DNA of 43,879 bases from Actinomycetota bacterium (GTDB lineage Bacteria > Actinomycetota > Actinomycetes > Nanopelagicales > Nanopelagicaceae). Within the stretch, counting starts at the first letter, position 1, and the number at the start of each line of letters is the position of its first letter. Below the pieces are notes generated by a model, which saw nothing but the letters and a program-made list of their open reading frames with translations, did no database searches and was not told where the DNA came from. The translations under genes were made by a program, and so were the position numbers. Positions 24,926 through 33,039 of this stretch are shown here, piece after piece. Where the stretch lies: positions 1 through 43,879 of the forward strand of contig SYEK01000018.1 in assembly GCA_005800815.1 (NCBI GenBank), given 5' to 3'.

Positions 24926-26487
24926 CCAAGTCCTTTTATCTCACGACGCCGATTTACTATGTTAATGACGCTCCTCATATAGGACACGCTTACACAACCG
25001 TTGCCGGTGATGTTCTTACGCGTTGGCATCGTCAGAAAGGGGAGTCAGTCTGGTTTTTGACTGGTACTGATGAGCATGGCCAGAAGGTGATGCGCACTGC
25101 CGAAGAGAACAACACGGCTCCACAGCTCTGGGTAGATCGGTTAGTGCGTGATGCGTGGAAGCCCAACTGGGCCGCTCTCAATATTGCCAACGATGATTTC
25201 ATTCGCACAACTGAAGATCGTCATACGGTGAGAGTACAAAAATTCCTGCAATCCTTGAAAGACTCAGGGCATATTTATGAGGGAAAGTACGAGGGCCCTT
25301 ATTGTGTCGGCTGCGAAGAGTTCAAACTACCCGGTGATCTGATCGATATTGATGGCCAAAAATGCTGCCCTACCCATAGTAAGCCGATTGAACTAGTGAA
25401 TGAGAACAACTGGTTCTTCAAGCTTTCAGGATTCTCGCAGCGCTTACTTGAGCACTACCGCTCCAACCCAGATGCCTGCGCGCCAGAGAGTGCCCGCAAT
25501 GAGGTGATCGCTTTTCTTGAGGGTGGGGTCTCAGATTTATCTATCTCACGTTCGACATTTGACTGGGGAGTCCCAGTTCCATGGGATACCGATCAAGTCG
25601 TGTATGTATGGTTTGATGCGCTCTTAAATTACGCAACTGCAGTTGGCCTCACCGATACCCCAGATAGCCAGGGAGGCAAAAAGTTTGCAGCCACCTGGCC
25701 GGCTGATGTGCACCTAGTAGGCAAAGATATTTTGCGATTCCATGCAGTCATCTGGCCAGCGATGCTCATGGCCGCAGGCATTGACGTGCCTAAGAAGGTA
25801 TTTGCCCATGGTTGGTTGCTGGTGGGTGGTGAGAAGATGAGTAAGAGTAAGTTGACTGGTATCGCGCCAAAAGACATCACCAATCACTTTGGTATTGATG
25901 CATTTAGATACTACTTTCTGCGAGCAATCCCATTTGGTAGTGATGGCTCGTTCTCATGGGAGGACATGTCGGCGCGCTACACCTCTGAGCTAGCAAATGA
26001 CTTTGGCAACTTGGTATCTCGTTCGGCGGCGATGATCGAGAAATACTGTGATGGTCGACTACCTGCTGTGAGTCATGATGTGGCTCTGGAGGCAGAGCTC
26101 ATGAATGCGGTGGTTCAGGCCGATGCAGCGATGTGCGCATTAGATTTTCAAGGTGGCATCCTTGCAATCATGGAGTTCTGCAAGAAGGTAAATGGTTATG
26201 TCACCGAAAAACAGCCCTGGATCCTGGCGAAGGATCCAGCACATCAAGAGACACTACATGAGGTTTTGTACAACACCGCAGAATCACTGCGTGCCCTTGC
26301 CGTCCTATTGAACGCGCTTATGCCATCAACGTGTGAGATCTTGTGGCAGAGTTTGGGCGCGCAATCTGTCTTGGGAGATCTCTCTGCACAAAAAATCAGT
26401 GATGTCGCACGATGGGGTCAATTACCGCAAGGTGTGAGCGTGACCAAGGTTGCATCTTTGTTCCCTCGCTTAGAGGATAACGTCTAA
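24922..26487 (+). CDS. metG: Methionyl-tRNA synthetase
   Basis: This enzyme charges tRNA-Met. The 521-residue class I synthetase has YYVNDAPHIGHAYT (HIGH at about 20-23) and KMSKS at residues 305-309. A zinc-knuckle insert runs through YCVGCEEF and KCCPTH. The anticodon-binding helical domain ends the protein, with no C-terminal EMAP or dimerisation domain, so it is the short form common in actinobacteria. The start is a GTG overlapping the rsmI stop by four bases (GTGA). The tatD gene follows after five bases. Confidence 0.97.
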   Translation: MTKSFYLTTPIYYVNDAPHIGHAYTTVAGDVLTRWHRQKGESVWFLTGTDEHGQKVMRTAEENNTAPQLWVDRLVRDAWKPNWAALNIANDDFIRTTEDRHTVRVQKFLQSLKDSGHIYEGKYEGPYCVGCEEFKLPGDLIDIDGQKCCPTHSKPIELVNENNWFFKLSGFSQRLLEHYRSNPDACAPESARNEVIAFLEGGVSDLSISRSTFDWGVPVPWDTDQVVYVWFDALLNYATAVGLTDTPDSQGGKKFAATWPADVHLVGKDILRFHAVIWPAMLMAAGIDVPKKVFAHGWLLVGGEKMSKSKLTGIAPKDITNHFGIDAFRYYFLRAIPFGSDGSFSWEDMSARYTSELANDFGNLVSRSAAMIEKYCDGRLPAVSHDVALEAELMNAVVQADAAMCALDFQGGILAIMEFCKKVNGYVTEKQPWILAKDPAHQETLHEVLYNTAESLRALAVLLNALMPSTCEILWQSLGAQSVLGDLSAQKISDVARWGQLPQGVSVTKVASLFPRLEDNV

Positions 26488-26492
26488 AAGAT

Positions 26493-27353
26493 ATGGCCGA
26501 TCGCCACACCCGCGATAGTGATCGCAAGCAAGCACCTTTGCCAGAGCCATTACCTGTTCCAACCGTAGATTCACATGCACATATGGAGATCATCACCAAT
26601 ACCGCGCCTGATTCAGCCGAGGTTGGTGATGTCATTGCCCAGGCACGATCAGTCAACGTTGATCGCATAGTCCAAGTCGGATACTCGGCAGAGCAATCAC
26701 GGTGGTGTGTAGCTGCGGCAGAAAAATGGAGTAGTTCTGTATTGGCCACGGTTGCTCTACACCCAAATGAGGCTCCCATAGTCGCTGATCTTGATGCAGA
26801 TCTTGCAATCATCGCCGAACTAGCCCAACATCTGCGTGTACGTGCGATCGGAGAGACAGGACTCGATTACTTTAGAACTCCACCAGAGCTTCGTGCACGC
26901 CAACAAGCCTCATTCAAATGGCACATTGAGTTGGCAAAGAGAACCAACAAAGCGTTGGTCATCCACGATCGTGATTCGCATGATGATATCTTGTCGATTC
27001 TCCTGGAGGTCGGTGCTCCGCCGAACGTCATCTTCCACTGTTTTTCAGGTGATGTCAGTATGGCAAAGCTCTGTATCGAGCGAGGCTACCTACTCTCGTT
27101 TGCAGGCACAGTGACCTTCAAAAATGCACCTGGCCTGCGAGATGCCCTTAAATTGGTTCCGATGGAGCAGTTGTTGGTCGAGACTGATTCACCGTTTTTG
27201 GCACCGATGCCACACCGGGGTAGGAGTAATACACCCGCCCAGGTCGCTCATATCGTACGTGCGATGGCCTCAGTGCGTAATTGTGATGTTGGTGAACTGG
27301 CCTTCACATTGGGCAATAACGCCGAACGTGTCTTTGGTTCATTTACCTCATGA
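26493..27353 (+). CDS. tatD: TatD-family metal-dependent hydrolase/DNase
   Basis: This 286-residue TIM-barrel metal hydrolase has the metal-binding HxH in DSHAHME near residue 28, GETGLDYFR, a HDRDSHDD segment, FHCFSGD and TDSPFLAP. TatD proteins are 3'-5' exonucleases or quality-control hydrolases. A roughly 22-residue Pro/Arg-rich extension precedes the barrel. It lies between metG and ksgA. In Mycobacterium rpfB normally sits between tatD and ksgA, and here it is missing: tatD's stop overlaps the ksgA start (ATGA). Confidence 0.95.
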   Translation: MADRHTRDSDRKQAPLPEPLPVPTVDSHAHMEIITNTAPDSAEVGDVIAQARSVNVDRIVQVGYSAEQSRWCVAAAEKWSSSVLATVALHPNEAPIVADLDADLAIIAELAQHLRVRAIGETGLDYFRTPPELRARQQASFKWHIELAKRTNKALVIHDRDSHDDILSILLEVGAPPNVIFHCFSGDVSMAKLCIERGYLLSFAGTVTFKNAPGLRDALKLVPMEQLLVETDSPFLAPMPHRGRSNTPAQVAHIVRAMASVRNCDVGELAFTLGNNAERVFGSFTS

Positions 27354-28192
27354 GTCTGCTTGGCGCTGCCACGATTCGCGAATTAGCCACAGCCCTAGAT
27401 TTGAAACCCTCAAAATCCTTAGGTCAGAACTTTGTCATCGATTCAAACATCTGCACCAAGATCGTGCGCATCGCAGGTGTCACTCAAGATGACATCGCAC
27501 TGGAAATCGGTCCGGGTCTTGGATCATTGACCCTGGCCTTGCTAGAGAACGCTGCATCCGTCATCGCAGTTGAGATCGATCATCGCCTTGCGAGACAGCT
27601 CCCAATAACAATCTCCAGATACAGTCAGCACCCTGAGAACTTGAGAGTGATTCAGGCCGATGCCCTGGGCTTAACAGAGCTGGATATTCAACCAACGGTG
27701 CTAGTCGCTAACTTGCCCTACAACGTCTCTGTTCCAGTCCTTTTGCATCTCTTGGAGAGATTTCCAACTCTTCGCACGGGTGTTGTCATGGTTCAGGCAG
27801 AGGTCGCAGATCGTTTAGCAGCTCATCCTGGTACGAAGGAGTACGGGGTTCCATCACTCAAGGTGGCGTGGTGGGCAGAGGTCAAGGCCGCTGGTTCGGT
27901 CTCGCGCTCGGTCTTTTGGCCGGTACCAAATGTGGATTCAAAACTCGTCACATTCGCACGCCGTGCCAGCCCAGGTGATGAGGGCCTGCGTAGAAAATGC
28001 TTTGCAATAATCGATGCGGCATTTGCCCAACGCCGAAAAATGTTGCGCTCGGCTCTTTCTACTTTGTATGGCTCCACTGCAGCGGCCCAGGAGATTCTGA
28101 TACGGGCAGGTATCGATCCGACACTACGTGGAGAGGCTCTTAATATCTCAAGTTTTTATTCCATAGCATCATCTGAACCTGACAATGGCTAG
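27350..28192 (+). CDS. rsmA: 16S rRNA dimethyladenosine transferase KsgA (RsmA)
   Basis: KsgA adds four methyl groups to A1518 and A1519 of 16S rRNA, a late step in small-subunit assembly. The 280-residue protein has SKSLGQNFVID at the start, the SAM motif EIGPGLGSLT, the adenine-site motif NLPYNVSVPVLLHLL, and the C-terminal PVPNVDSKLV and FAQRRKMLRSAL segments. The ATG overlaps the tatD stop by four bases, indicating translational coupling. ispE follows after 21 bases. Confidence 0.97.
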   Translation: MSLLGAATIRELATALDLKPSKSLGQNFVIDSNICTKIVRIAGVTQDDIALEIGPGLGSLTLALLENAASVIAVEIDHRLARQLPITISRYSQHPENLRVIQADALGLTELDIQPTVLVANLPYNVSVPVLLHLLERFPTLRTGVVMVQAEVADRLAAHPGTKEYGVPSLKVAWWAEVKAAGSVSRSVFWPVPNVDSKLVTFARRASPGDEGLRRKCFAIIDAAFAQRRKMLRSALSTLYGSTAAAQEILIRAGIDPTLRGEALNISSFYSIASSEPDNG

Positions 28193-28213
28193 CCAAGGCA
28201 ATAAGGTCAACTC

Positions 28214-29128
28214 ATGTCAGTCAAGAGCGTGACCGTACGAGTTCCAGCAAAGGTCAACCTGCAACTCTCAATAGGTCCACGTGAGGCCGACGGCTTTCAC
28301 AACGTTGTGAGCGTATTCCAGGCGATCTCTATCTTTGATGATGTCACCGTGACTTTTAGCCCCCCAAAGAGTGGTCTGACTATCTCATTGGTGGGGGATC
28401 AGACACACGGGGTCCCACAAGATGATAGCAATCTAGCGATGCGAGCAATTACCTTACTAGCCAAAGAGTATGACTTAGAGATCGATGCCCACCTTGAGAT
28501 TAAAAAGACAATTCCAGTTGCAGGAGGTATGGCTGGAGGAAGCGCAGATGCAGCGGCAGCGATAGTTGCAATCGACTATTTATATTCACTCGGCATGAGT
28601 CGTGAGGAAATGTCAGAGATTGCTACACAGTTAGGTAGTGATGTCCCATTCATGTTAAGTGGAGGGACTGCGATAGGGACAGGTCATGGTGATCAATTAA
28701 CTGCAGCACTCTCACGCGGCACTTATCACTGGGTTTTAGCCCTCTCGAGTGTTGGTCTTTCTACACCCGCTGTCTACAACGAATGTGATCGCCTGCGATC
28801 GGAGTCTGAGATCGTCGAGCCGCAGACAAACGAGCATCTGATGCAGGCATTGTTGGCTGCTGATGCAAAGACAGTCGGTAAATATCTGGTAAATGATTTA
28901 CAAGCGGCGGCATGTTCATTGCGCCCGGCGCTGCGATTGATTTTGGATGTTGGTCAAGAGTATGGAGCCCTTGGTGCATTGGTCTCTGGCTCTGGTCCAA
29001 CCGTTGCATTCTTAGTAAGTGATGAAGAGGCCGGTCTTGATTTAGCCGTGGCGTTAACGGCAAGTGGTGTCGTAGGAAGCGTTGTGCGCGCATTTGGACC
29101 GGTTGTTGGGGCGAAAGTTCTCTCCTAA
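28214..29128 (+). CDS. ispE: 4-diphosphocytidyl-2-C-methyl-D-erythritol kinase
   Basis: IspE phosphorylates CDP-ME in the MEP pathway to isoprenoid precursors. The 304-residue GHMP kinase has RVPAKVNLQLSI (catalytic Lys13), the ATP loop PVAGGMAGGSADAAAA at 101-116, Asp143 in LGSDVPF, and the C-terminal LVSGSGPTVAFL loop. TAAGGT ends six bases before the ATG and could serve as a leaderless promoter. AAGG in the same stretch could also act as a weak ribosome-binding site. It is last in the rsmI-ispE series, followed by tRNA-Gln. Confidence 0.96.
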   Translation: MSVKSVTVRVPAKVNLQLSIGPREADGFHNVVSVFQAISIFDDVTVTFSPPKSGLTISLVGDQTHGVPQDDSNLAMRAITLLAKEYDLEIDAHLEIKKTIPVAGGMAGGSADAAAAIVAIDYLYSLGMSREEMSEIATQLGSDVPFMLSGGTAIGTGHGDQLTAALSRGTYHWVLALSSVGLSTPAVYNECDRLRSESEIVEPQTNEHLMQALLAADAKTVGKYLVNDLQAAACSLRPALRLILDVGQEYGALGALVSGSGPTVAFLVSDEEAGLDLAVALTASGVVGSVVRAFGPVVGAKVLS

Positions 29129-29179
29129 TTTCATAGGCAATGGTCGTGAGCACGGTGCTTTATAAGGGAGAATATAGGT

Positions 29180-29251
29180 TCCGCCATTGTGTAGTGGCTA
29201 GCACATGGGCCTTTGAAGCCCAGGGTCCAGGATCGATACCTGGTGGCGGAG
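29180..29251 (+). tRNA. tRNA-Gln (anticodon TTG)
   Basis: The acceptor TCCGCCA/TGGCGGA, discriminator G, D stem GTGT/GCAC, and anticodon stem TGGGC/GCCCA with loop CTTTGAA give anticodon TTG for CAA codons. CCA is not encoded. The T loop reads ATCGATA, so the almost universal T at position 54 is A. TATAAG at 29161-29166 is a fair -10 box. The placement between ispE and glmU is conserved in actinobacteria as I remember it. Confidence 0.95.
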
Positions 29252-29266
29252 CGATAGGATTCATGT

Positions 29267-30685
29267 GTGGCCTTAGAGACCGTGATCATTCTTGCAGCAG
29301 GTGAGGGAACACGGATGAAATCAGAGCAGGCCAAAGTCCTCCATAGCATTGCGGGTCGTTCATTACTCGGACATGTGCTCGCCGCCGTCGATCAGCTCAA
29401 GCCGGCACAGACACGTATCGTTGTCGGAGCAGATCGAGAGAGCGTTCAGGCACATATCGCCCAGATCGCCCCATCTGCAATAACTATTGTTCAAGAGCGT
29501 CGTGGTGGTACAGGCCATGCAGTCCAGTTAGCTCTGGCAGGTCAAGCCTCCCGGGGTACAACACTGGTCTTAGCCGGTGATACACCGATGCTCACAGGCC
29601 AGTCCCTTGCAACCTTCCTAGATGCGCATATCAATGGAGAATTTAGCGCATCGGTCCTGACCACCGAACACCCCGATCCAAGCGGATATGGGCGCATCAT
29701 CCGTGATGAAAGTGGTGAGCTCTCACGTATTGTTGAAGAGCGAGATGCTACCGATGATGAGAGATTCGTATGTGAGATCAACTCAGGAGTTTATGCATTT
29801 GATAGTGTCAAATTAGCGGCCTCAATTGGAGAGATTACAGATGCAAACTCGCAGAGGGAGTTGTATCTGACCGATGTAATCGGGATCTTAAAGCGTAAGG
29901 GTGAGTCAATCGCTGCTGTGATGATCGAGGATTTCACCGAGATTCTTGGAGTCAATGATCGTGTGCAATTAGCCGAGAGCGCAGCGCTATTGCGGGATCG
30001 CATCAACAATCAGTGGATGCGCGAGGGAGTAACGATTATTGATCCCACGACTACATGGATAGATATCACGGCCAAGCTCTCCCATGATGTCACCATCCAT
30101 CCTGGAAGTGCCATTATGGGTACGACTACGATTGCTAAAGGCGCTGTTATCGGCCCGAGAACGAGTTTGAGGGACTGTGTCGTGAAAGAGAGTGCATCGG
30201 TTCTTGAATCTATCGCCATCGACTCTGTGATTGGCCAGTCTGCCACAGTGGGGCCTTTCACCTACCTGCGCAATGGCACAGTGCTAGGTGAGGGCACAAA
30301 GGCCGGTGCATTTGTCGAGATGAAGAACTCAACGGTGGGTACGGGATCAAAAGTCCCACACCTCTCCTATGTTGGCGATGCCACCATTGGTGAGGGTAGC
30401 AATATCGGTGCAGCGACGATCTTCGTCAACTATGACGGTGTTGATAAGCACCAGACAACCATTGGTGATCATGTGCGTATCGGAAGTGACACGATGCTCG
30501 TAGCACCTGTGACTATTGGTGATGGCGCATATACCGCGGCCGGATCTGTGATAACTGAGGATGTCCCAGCCGGTGCGATTGGTGTTGGCCGAGCCAAGCA
30601 GAGAAATGTAATAGATTGGGTCCTGCGCAAGCGTGCCGGCAGTAAATCTGCGCAGGCGGCCGAGGCAAGGAAAAAGAAGGGCTAA
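29267..30685 (+). CDS. glmU: Bifunctional GlmU (GlcN-1-P acetyltransferase / GlcNAc-1-P uridyltransferase)
   Basis: GlmU makes UDP-GlcNAc for peptidoglycan in two steps. The N-terminal pyrophosphorylase domain (about 1-225) begins IILAAGEGTRMKSEQAKVLH and has VLAGDTPML and YDS-type substrate loops. The C-terminal domain (about 250-455) is a left-handed beta helix of hexapeptide repeats with the acetyltransferase segment LSYVGDATIGEGSNIGAATI and NYDGVDKHQT. The 472-residue length is normal. The start is GTG at 29267. TAGGAT lies six bases upstream and may be a -10 box, and it also contains AGGA as a weak ribosome-binding site. The prs gene follows after two bases. Confidence 0.96.
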   Translation: MALETVIILAAGEGTRMKSEQAKVLHSIAGRSLLGHVLAAVDQLKPAQTRIVVGADRESVQAHIAQIAPSAITIVQERRGGTGHAVQLALAGQASRGTTLVLAGDTPMLTGQSLATFLDAHINGEFSASVLTTEHPDPSGYGRIIRDESGELSRIVEERDATDDERFVCEINSGVYAFDSVKLAASIGEITDANSQRELYLTDVIGILKRKGESIAAVMIEDFTEILGVNDRVQLAESAALLRDRINNQWMREGVTIIDPTTTWIDITAKLSHDVTIHPGSAIMGTTTIAKGAVIGPRTSLRDCVVKESASVLESIAIDSVIGQSATVGPFTYLRNGTVLGEGTKAGAFVEMKNSTVGTGSKVPHLSYVGDATIGEGSNIGAATIFVNYDGVDKHQTTIGDHVRIGSDTMLVAPVTIGDGAYTAAGSVITEDVPAGAIGVGRAKQRNVIDWVLRKRAGSKSAQAAEARKKKG

Positions 30686-30687
30686 AC

Positions 30688-31668
30688 ATGGGAGAGATCC
30701 GGTTATCTTCTGAGAAGCGGTTACGTTTATTTTCAGGACGCGGATACCCCGAACTAGCCGATGATGTCGCCTCCGAACTAGGTGTGGAGTTAACACCGAC
30801 ATCTGCATATGACTTTTCAAATGGTGAGATTTTTGTCCGCTTTGAGGAGTCGGTCCGTGGCTGCGATGCATTCGTCTTGCAAAGTCACTCGGCTCCAGTC
30901 AACAAGCAGATTATGGAACAACTCATTATGGTCGATGCGCTTAAGCGGGCATCAGCCAAACGGATTACCGTTGTCACCCCCTTTTATGGATATGCACGTC
31001 AAGATAAGAAACATCGTGGACGCGAGCCTATATCTGCGCGCTTGATGGCCGATCTTTTCAAGACAGCGGGCGCAGATCGCTTGATGGTCGTGGATCTTCA
31101 TGCATCACAGATTCAAGGCTTCTTTGATGGCCCCGTCGATCACCTCTTCGCACTTCCTATGCTTGCAAACTATGTTGGCAGCAAGGTCGATCGCACGCGC
31201 CTGACGATCGTCTCACCAGACTCTGGTCGAGTGCGTGTCGCTGAGCGATGGTCAGATCTGCTGGGGGGCTGTCCTATCGCCTTTATCCATAAGACTCGCG
31301 ATGCTCGAGTCCCCAATGAGGCCGTCGTTGGTCGCGTCGTCGGTGATGTGCAGGGACAAACATGTGTGGTCATCGATGACATGATCGATACAGCCGGCAC
31401 AATCACCAAGGCAGTAGATGCTCTATTCCAGACCGGTGCCAAAGATGTCATCGTCGCGGCAACTCATGGAGTCTTTTCTGGCCCAGCCGCTGAGCGGCTA
31501 CGTGATTGCAAGGCATCTGAAGTCGTCATCACGAACACACTTCCGATTTCAGATGAGCAGAGGTTTGAGGGCCTTACGGTCTTATCAATTGCACCACTGA
31601 TTGCACGGGCCATTCGCGAAGTGTTCGAGGATGGCTCGGTCACAAGCCTCTTTGATGGCCACTCCTAA
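30688..31668 (+). CDS. prs: Ribose-phosphate pyrophosphokinase (PRPP synthetase)
   Basis: Prs makes PRPP from ribose 5-phosphate and ATP for nucleotide, His and Trp synthesis. The 326-residue protein has FSGRGYPELADDVASELG at the start, FYGYARQDKKHRGREPIS, VVDLHASQIQGFF, and the PRPP loop CVVIDDMIDTAGT. The start lies two bases after glmU, with AAGGG inside the glmU end, so the pair is co-transcribed. The N-terminal extension of a few residues (MGEIRLSSEKR) is usual in actinobacteria. Confidence 0.97.
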   Translation: MGEIRLSSEKRLRLFSGRGYPELADDVASELGVELTPTSAYDFSNGEIFVRFEESVRGCDAFVLQSHSAPVNKQIMEQLIMVDALKRASAKRITVVTPFYGYARQDKKHRGREPISARLMADLFKTAGADRLMVVDLHASQIQGFFDGPVDHLFALPMLANYVGSKVDRTRLTIVSPDSGRVRVAERWSDLLGGCPIAFIHKTRDARVPNEAVVGRVVGDVQGQTCVVIDDMIDTAGTITKAVDALFQTGAKDVIVAATHGVFSGPAAERLRDCKASEVVITNTLPISDEQRFEGLTVLSIAPLIARAIREVFEDGSVTSLFDGHS

Positions 31669-31675
31669 GAGCGAT

Positions 31676-31705
31676 TTGCTTAATCTGCACTTGCCAGGCT
31701 AATCT
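31676..31705 (+). promoter_or_regulatory. Candidate promoter for rplY
   Basis: TTGCTT (31676-31681) and TAATCT (31700-31705) are spaced by 18 bases, in the largest gap of the prs-pth region. The predicted mRNA would have a roughly 108-base leader before the rplY ATG. Confidence 0.35.
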
Positions 31706-31754
31706 TTGGCCTGTTCCGGCGAGGGTGTGAAAGTACTTCCGTAATCGACGGTTG

Positions 31755-31768
31755 AGGATTTAAATCCT
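31755..31768. repeat. Perfect 14-base palindrome in the rplY leader
   Basis: AGGATTTAAATCCT is its own reverse complement. It lies between the candidate promoter and the ribosome-binding site of rplY. It may be an operator, a protein-binding site or the base of an RNA hairpin. The rest of the leader, 31669-31819, holds a small CAGGC/GCCTG hairpin (31695-31713) and no ORF I believe in. Confidence 0.5.
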
Positions 31769-31819
31769 TTCTGGAACTTTGTGTTGAAACCGAAGTTTTC
31801 ACTAGAGGAGTACTTGAAA

Positions 31820-32443
31820 ATGGCAGAGATCACTATCAATGGTGTTGTTCGTACCGAATTTGGTAAGGGCGCATCACGTCGTGCACGTCGCGATGGTTTG
31901 GTCCCTGCCGTCATTTACGGCCACGGCGAGAAGCCTCAGCACATCACTCTTCCTGCTCGCGAACTTGGTGTCGCCTTGAAGCACTCAAACGTCTTGCTCG
32001 ACATCGTTATCGATGGAAAGACTGAGCTCACCCTGCCTAAGGCCATAGTTCGACACCCTCTCAAGCAGATCCTTGAGCATGTGGATCTAGTGCTTGTTCG
32101 TCGTGGAGAAAAAGTCGTTGTCTCCGTCCCAGTCCACGCCACTGGCGAGTACGACCGCGATGGAATTCTTGAGCATGTGAACAACACAATCGATGTTTTG
32201 GTCGAAGCAACTGCAATCCCTAACTTCCTTGAACTCGATATCACCGGACTTGCAGCGGGCCTATCCCTTTATGCTGGCGATGTTGTGCTTCCTGCAGGAG
32301 TCGTTCTTGAATCAGATCCAAAGATGATCGTTGTTCACATCTCAGAGCGCTCGACTATCGTTGAGGAAGTTGCCCCTGTTGTGGTGGCAGCCGATGCCAG
32401 CGCTGAAGCACCTGCAGCTGATACCGAGAAGAAAGACTCCTAA
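31820..32443 (+). CDS. rplY: 50S ribosomal protein L25 (CTC/TL5 type)
   Basis: L25 binds 5S rRNA. The 207-residue protein is the long CTC form: the N-terminal 5S-binding domain has RTEFGKGASRRARRDGLVPAVIYG, the second beta-domain runs from about 95 to 185, and an Ala/Glu-rich tail ends in EKKDS. The frame is open from 31781, but AGAGGAG at 31804-31810 and the conserved start MAEITINGVVRTE place the ATG at 31820. Codon use is rich in preferred C-ending codons, as expected for a ribosomal gene. pth follows after 17 bases, as in many actinobacteria. Confidence 0.95.
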   Translation: MAEITINGVVRTEFGKGASRRARRDGLVPAVIYGHGEKPQHITLPARELGVALKHSNVLLDIVIDGKTELTLPKAIVRHPLKQILEHVDLVLVRRGEKVVVSVPVHATGEYDRDGILEHVNNTIDVLVEATAIPNFLELDITGLAAGLSLYAGDVVLPAGVVLESDPKMIVVHISERSTIVEEVAPVVVAADASAEAPAADTEKKDS

Positions 32444-32460
32444 CCCTTACGATTGGCCGT

Positions 32461-33036
32461 ATGGTGTGGTTGGTTGTAGGACTCGGTAACCCTGGAGATC
32501 AATACTCTGCCACTCGCCATAACGTGGGGCAGATGGTGATCGCGAAGCTCCTTGATCGGCATAAACTCACACTCTCCTCACATAAATCCCAGACCGAGGT
32601 TGCAACCTATAAATTAGGCGTCGGTAATGAGACTGAGTCGATCATCTTGGCACGATCTAAGGGCTTCATGAATGAGACGGGCGGTCCCGTGAAGGCACTT
32701 GCAACTTTTTACTCTGTTCAAACCGATGCGATCATCGCCTTACATGATGAGCTCGATATCGGATTTTCTACGATTCGCTGCAAGTTTTCAGGTGGCGACA
32801 ATGGCCATAATGGACTCAAATCTATGACCTCTGCCTTTGCAACGCCAGAGTACTTTCGAGTGCGACTTGGAATTGGACGGCCTATGGGCCAACAAGATCC
32901 AGCCGACTTCGTCCTTAAGGCCTTCTCAAAGCTTGAACAGAGGGATTTGGGCGAGTTCATCTTGCGTGGCGCAGATGTTGTTGAATCCCTCATCACACAA
33001 GGACTCGAGCGCACTCAGAGCGCCTTTAATAGCTAG
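32461..33036 (+). CDS. pth: Peptidyl-tRNA hydrolase
   Basis: Pth cleaves peptidyl-tRNA released from stalled ribosomes. The 191-residue protein has LVVGLGNPGDQYSATRHNVG (catalytic His20), FMNETGGPV (Asn71), ALHDELDI (Asp96) and GGDNGHNGLKS. TACGAT ends seven bases before the ATG and there is no good ribosome-binding site, so leaderless transcription is possible alongside read-through from rplY. It is convergent with ppc, with three bases between the stops. Confidence 0.96.
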   Translation: MVWLVVGLGNPGDQYSATRHNVGQMVIAKLLDRHKLTLSSHKSQTEVATYKLGVGNETESIILARSKGFMNETGGPVKALATFYSVQTDAIIALHDELDIGFSTIRCKFSGGDNGHNGLKSMTSAFATPEYFRVRLGIGRPMGQQDPADFVLKAFSKLEQRDLGEFILRGADVVESLITQGLERTQSAFNS

Positions 33037-33039
33037 TGA

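Noticed and set aside
30347..30871. 174-residue minus-strand frame over the glmU-prs junction
   Set aside because: It covers the ends of two certain genes and has no ribosome-binding site or recognisable motif.
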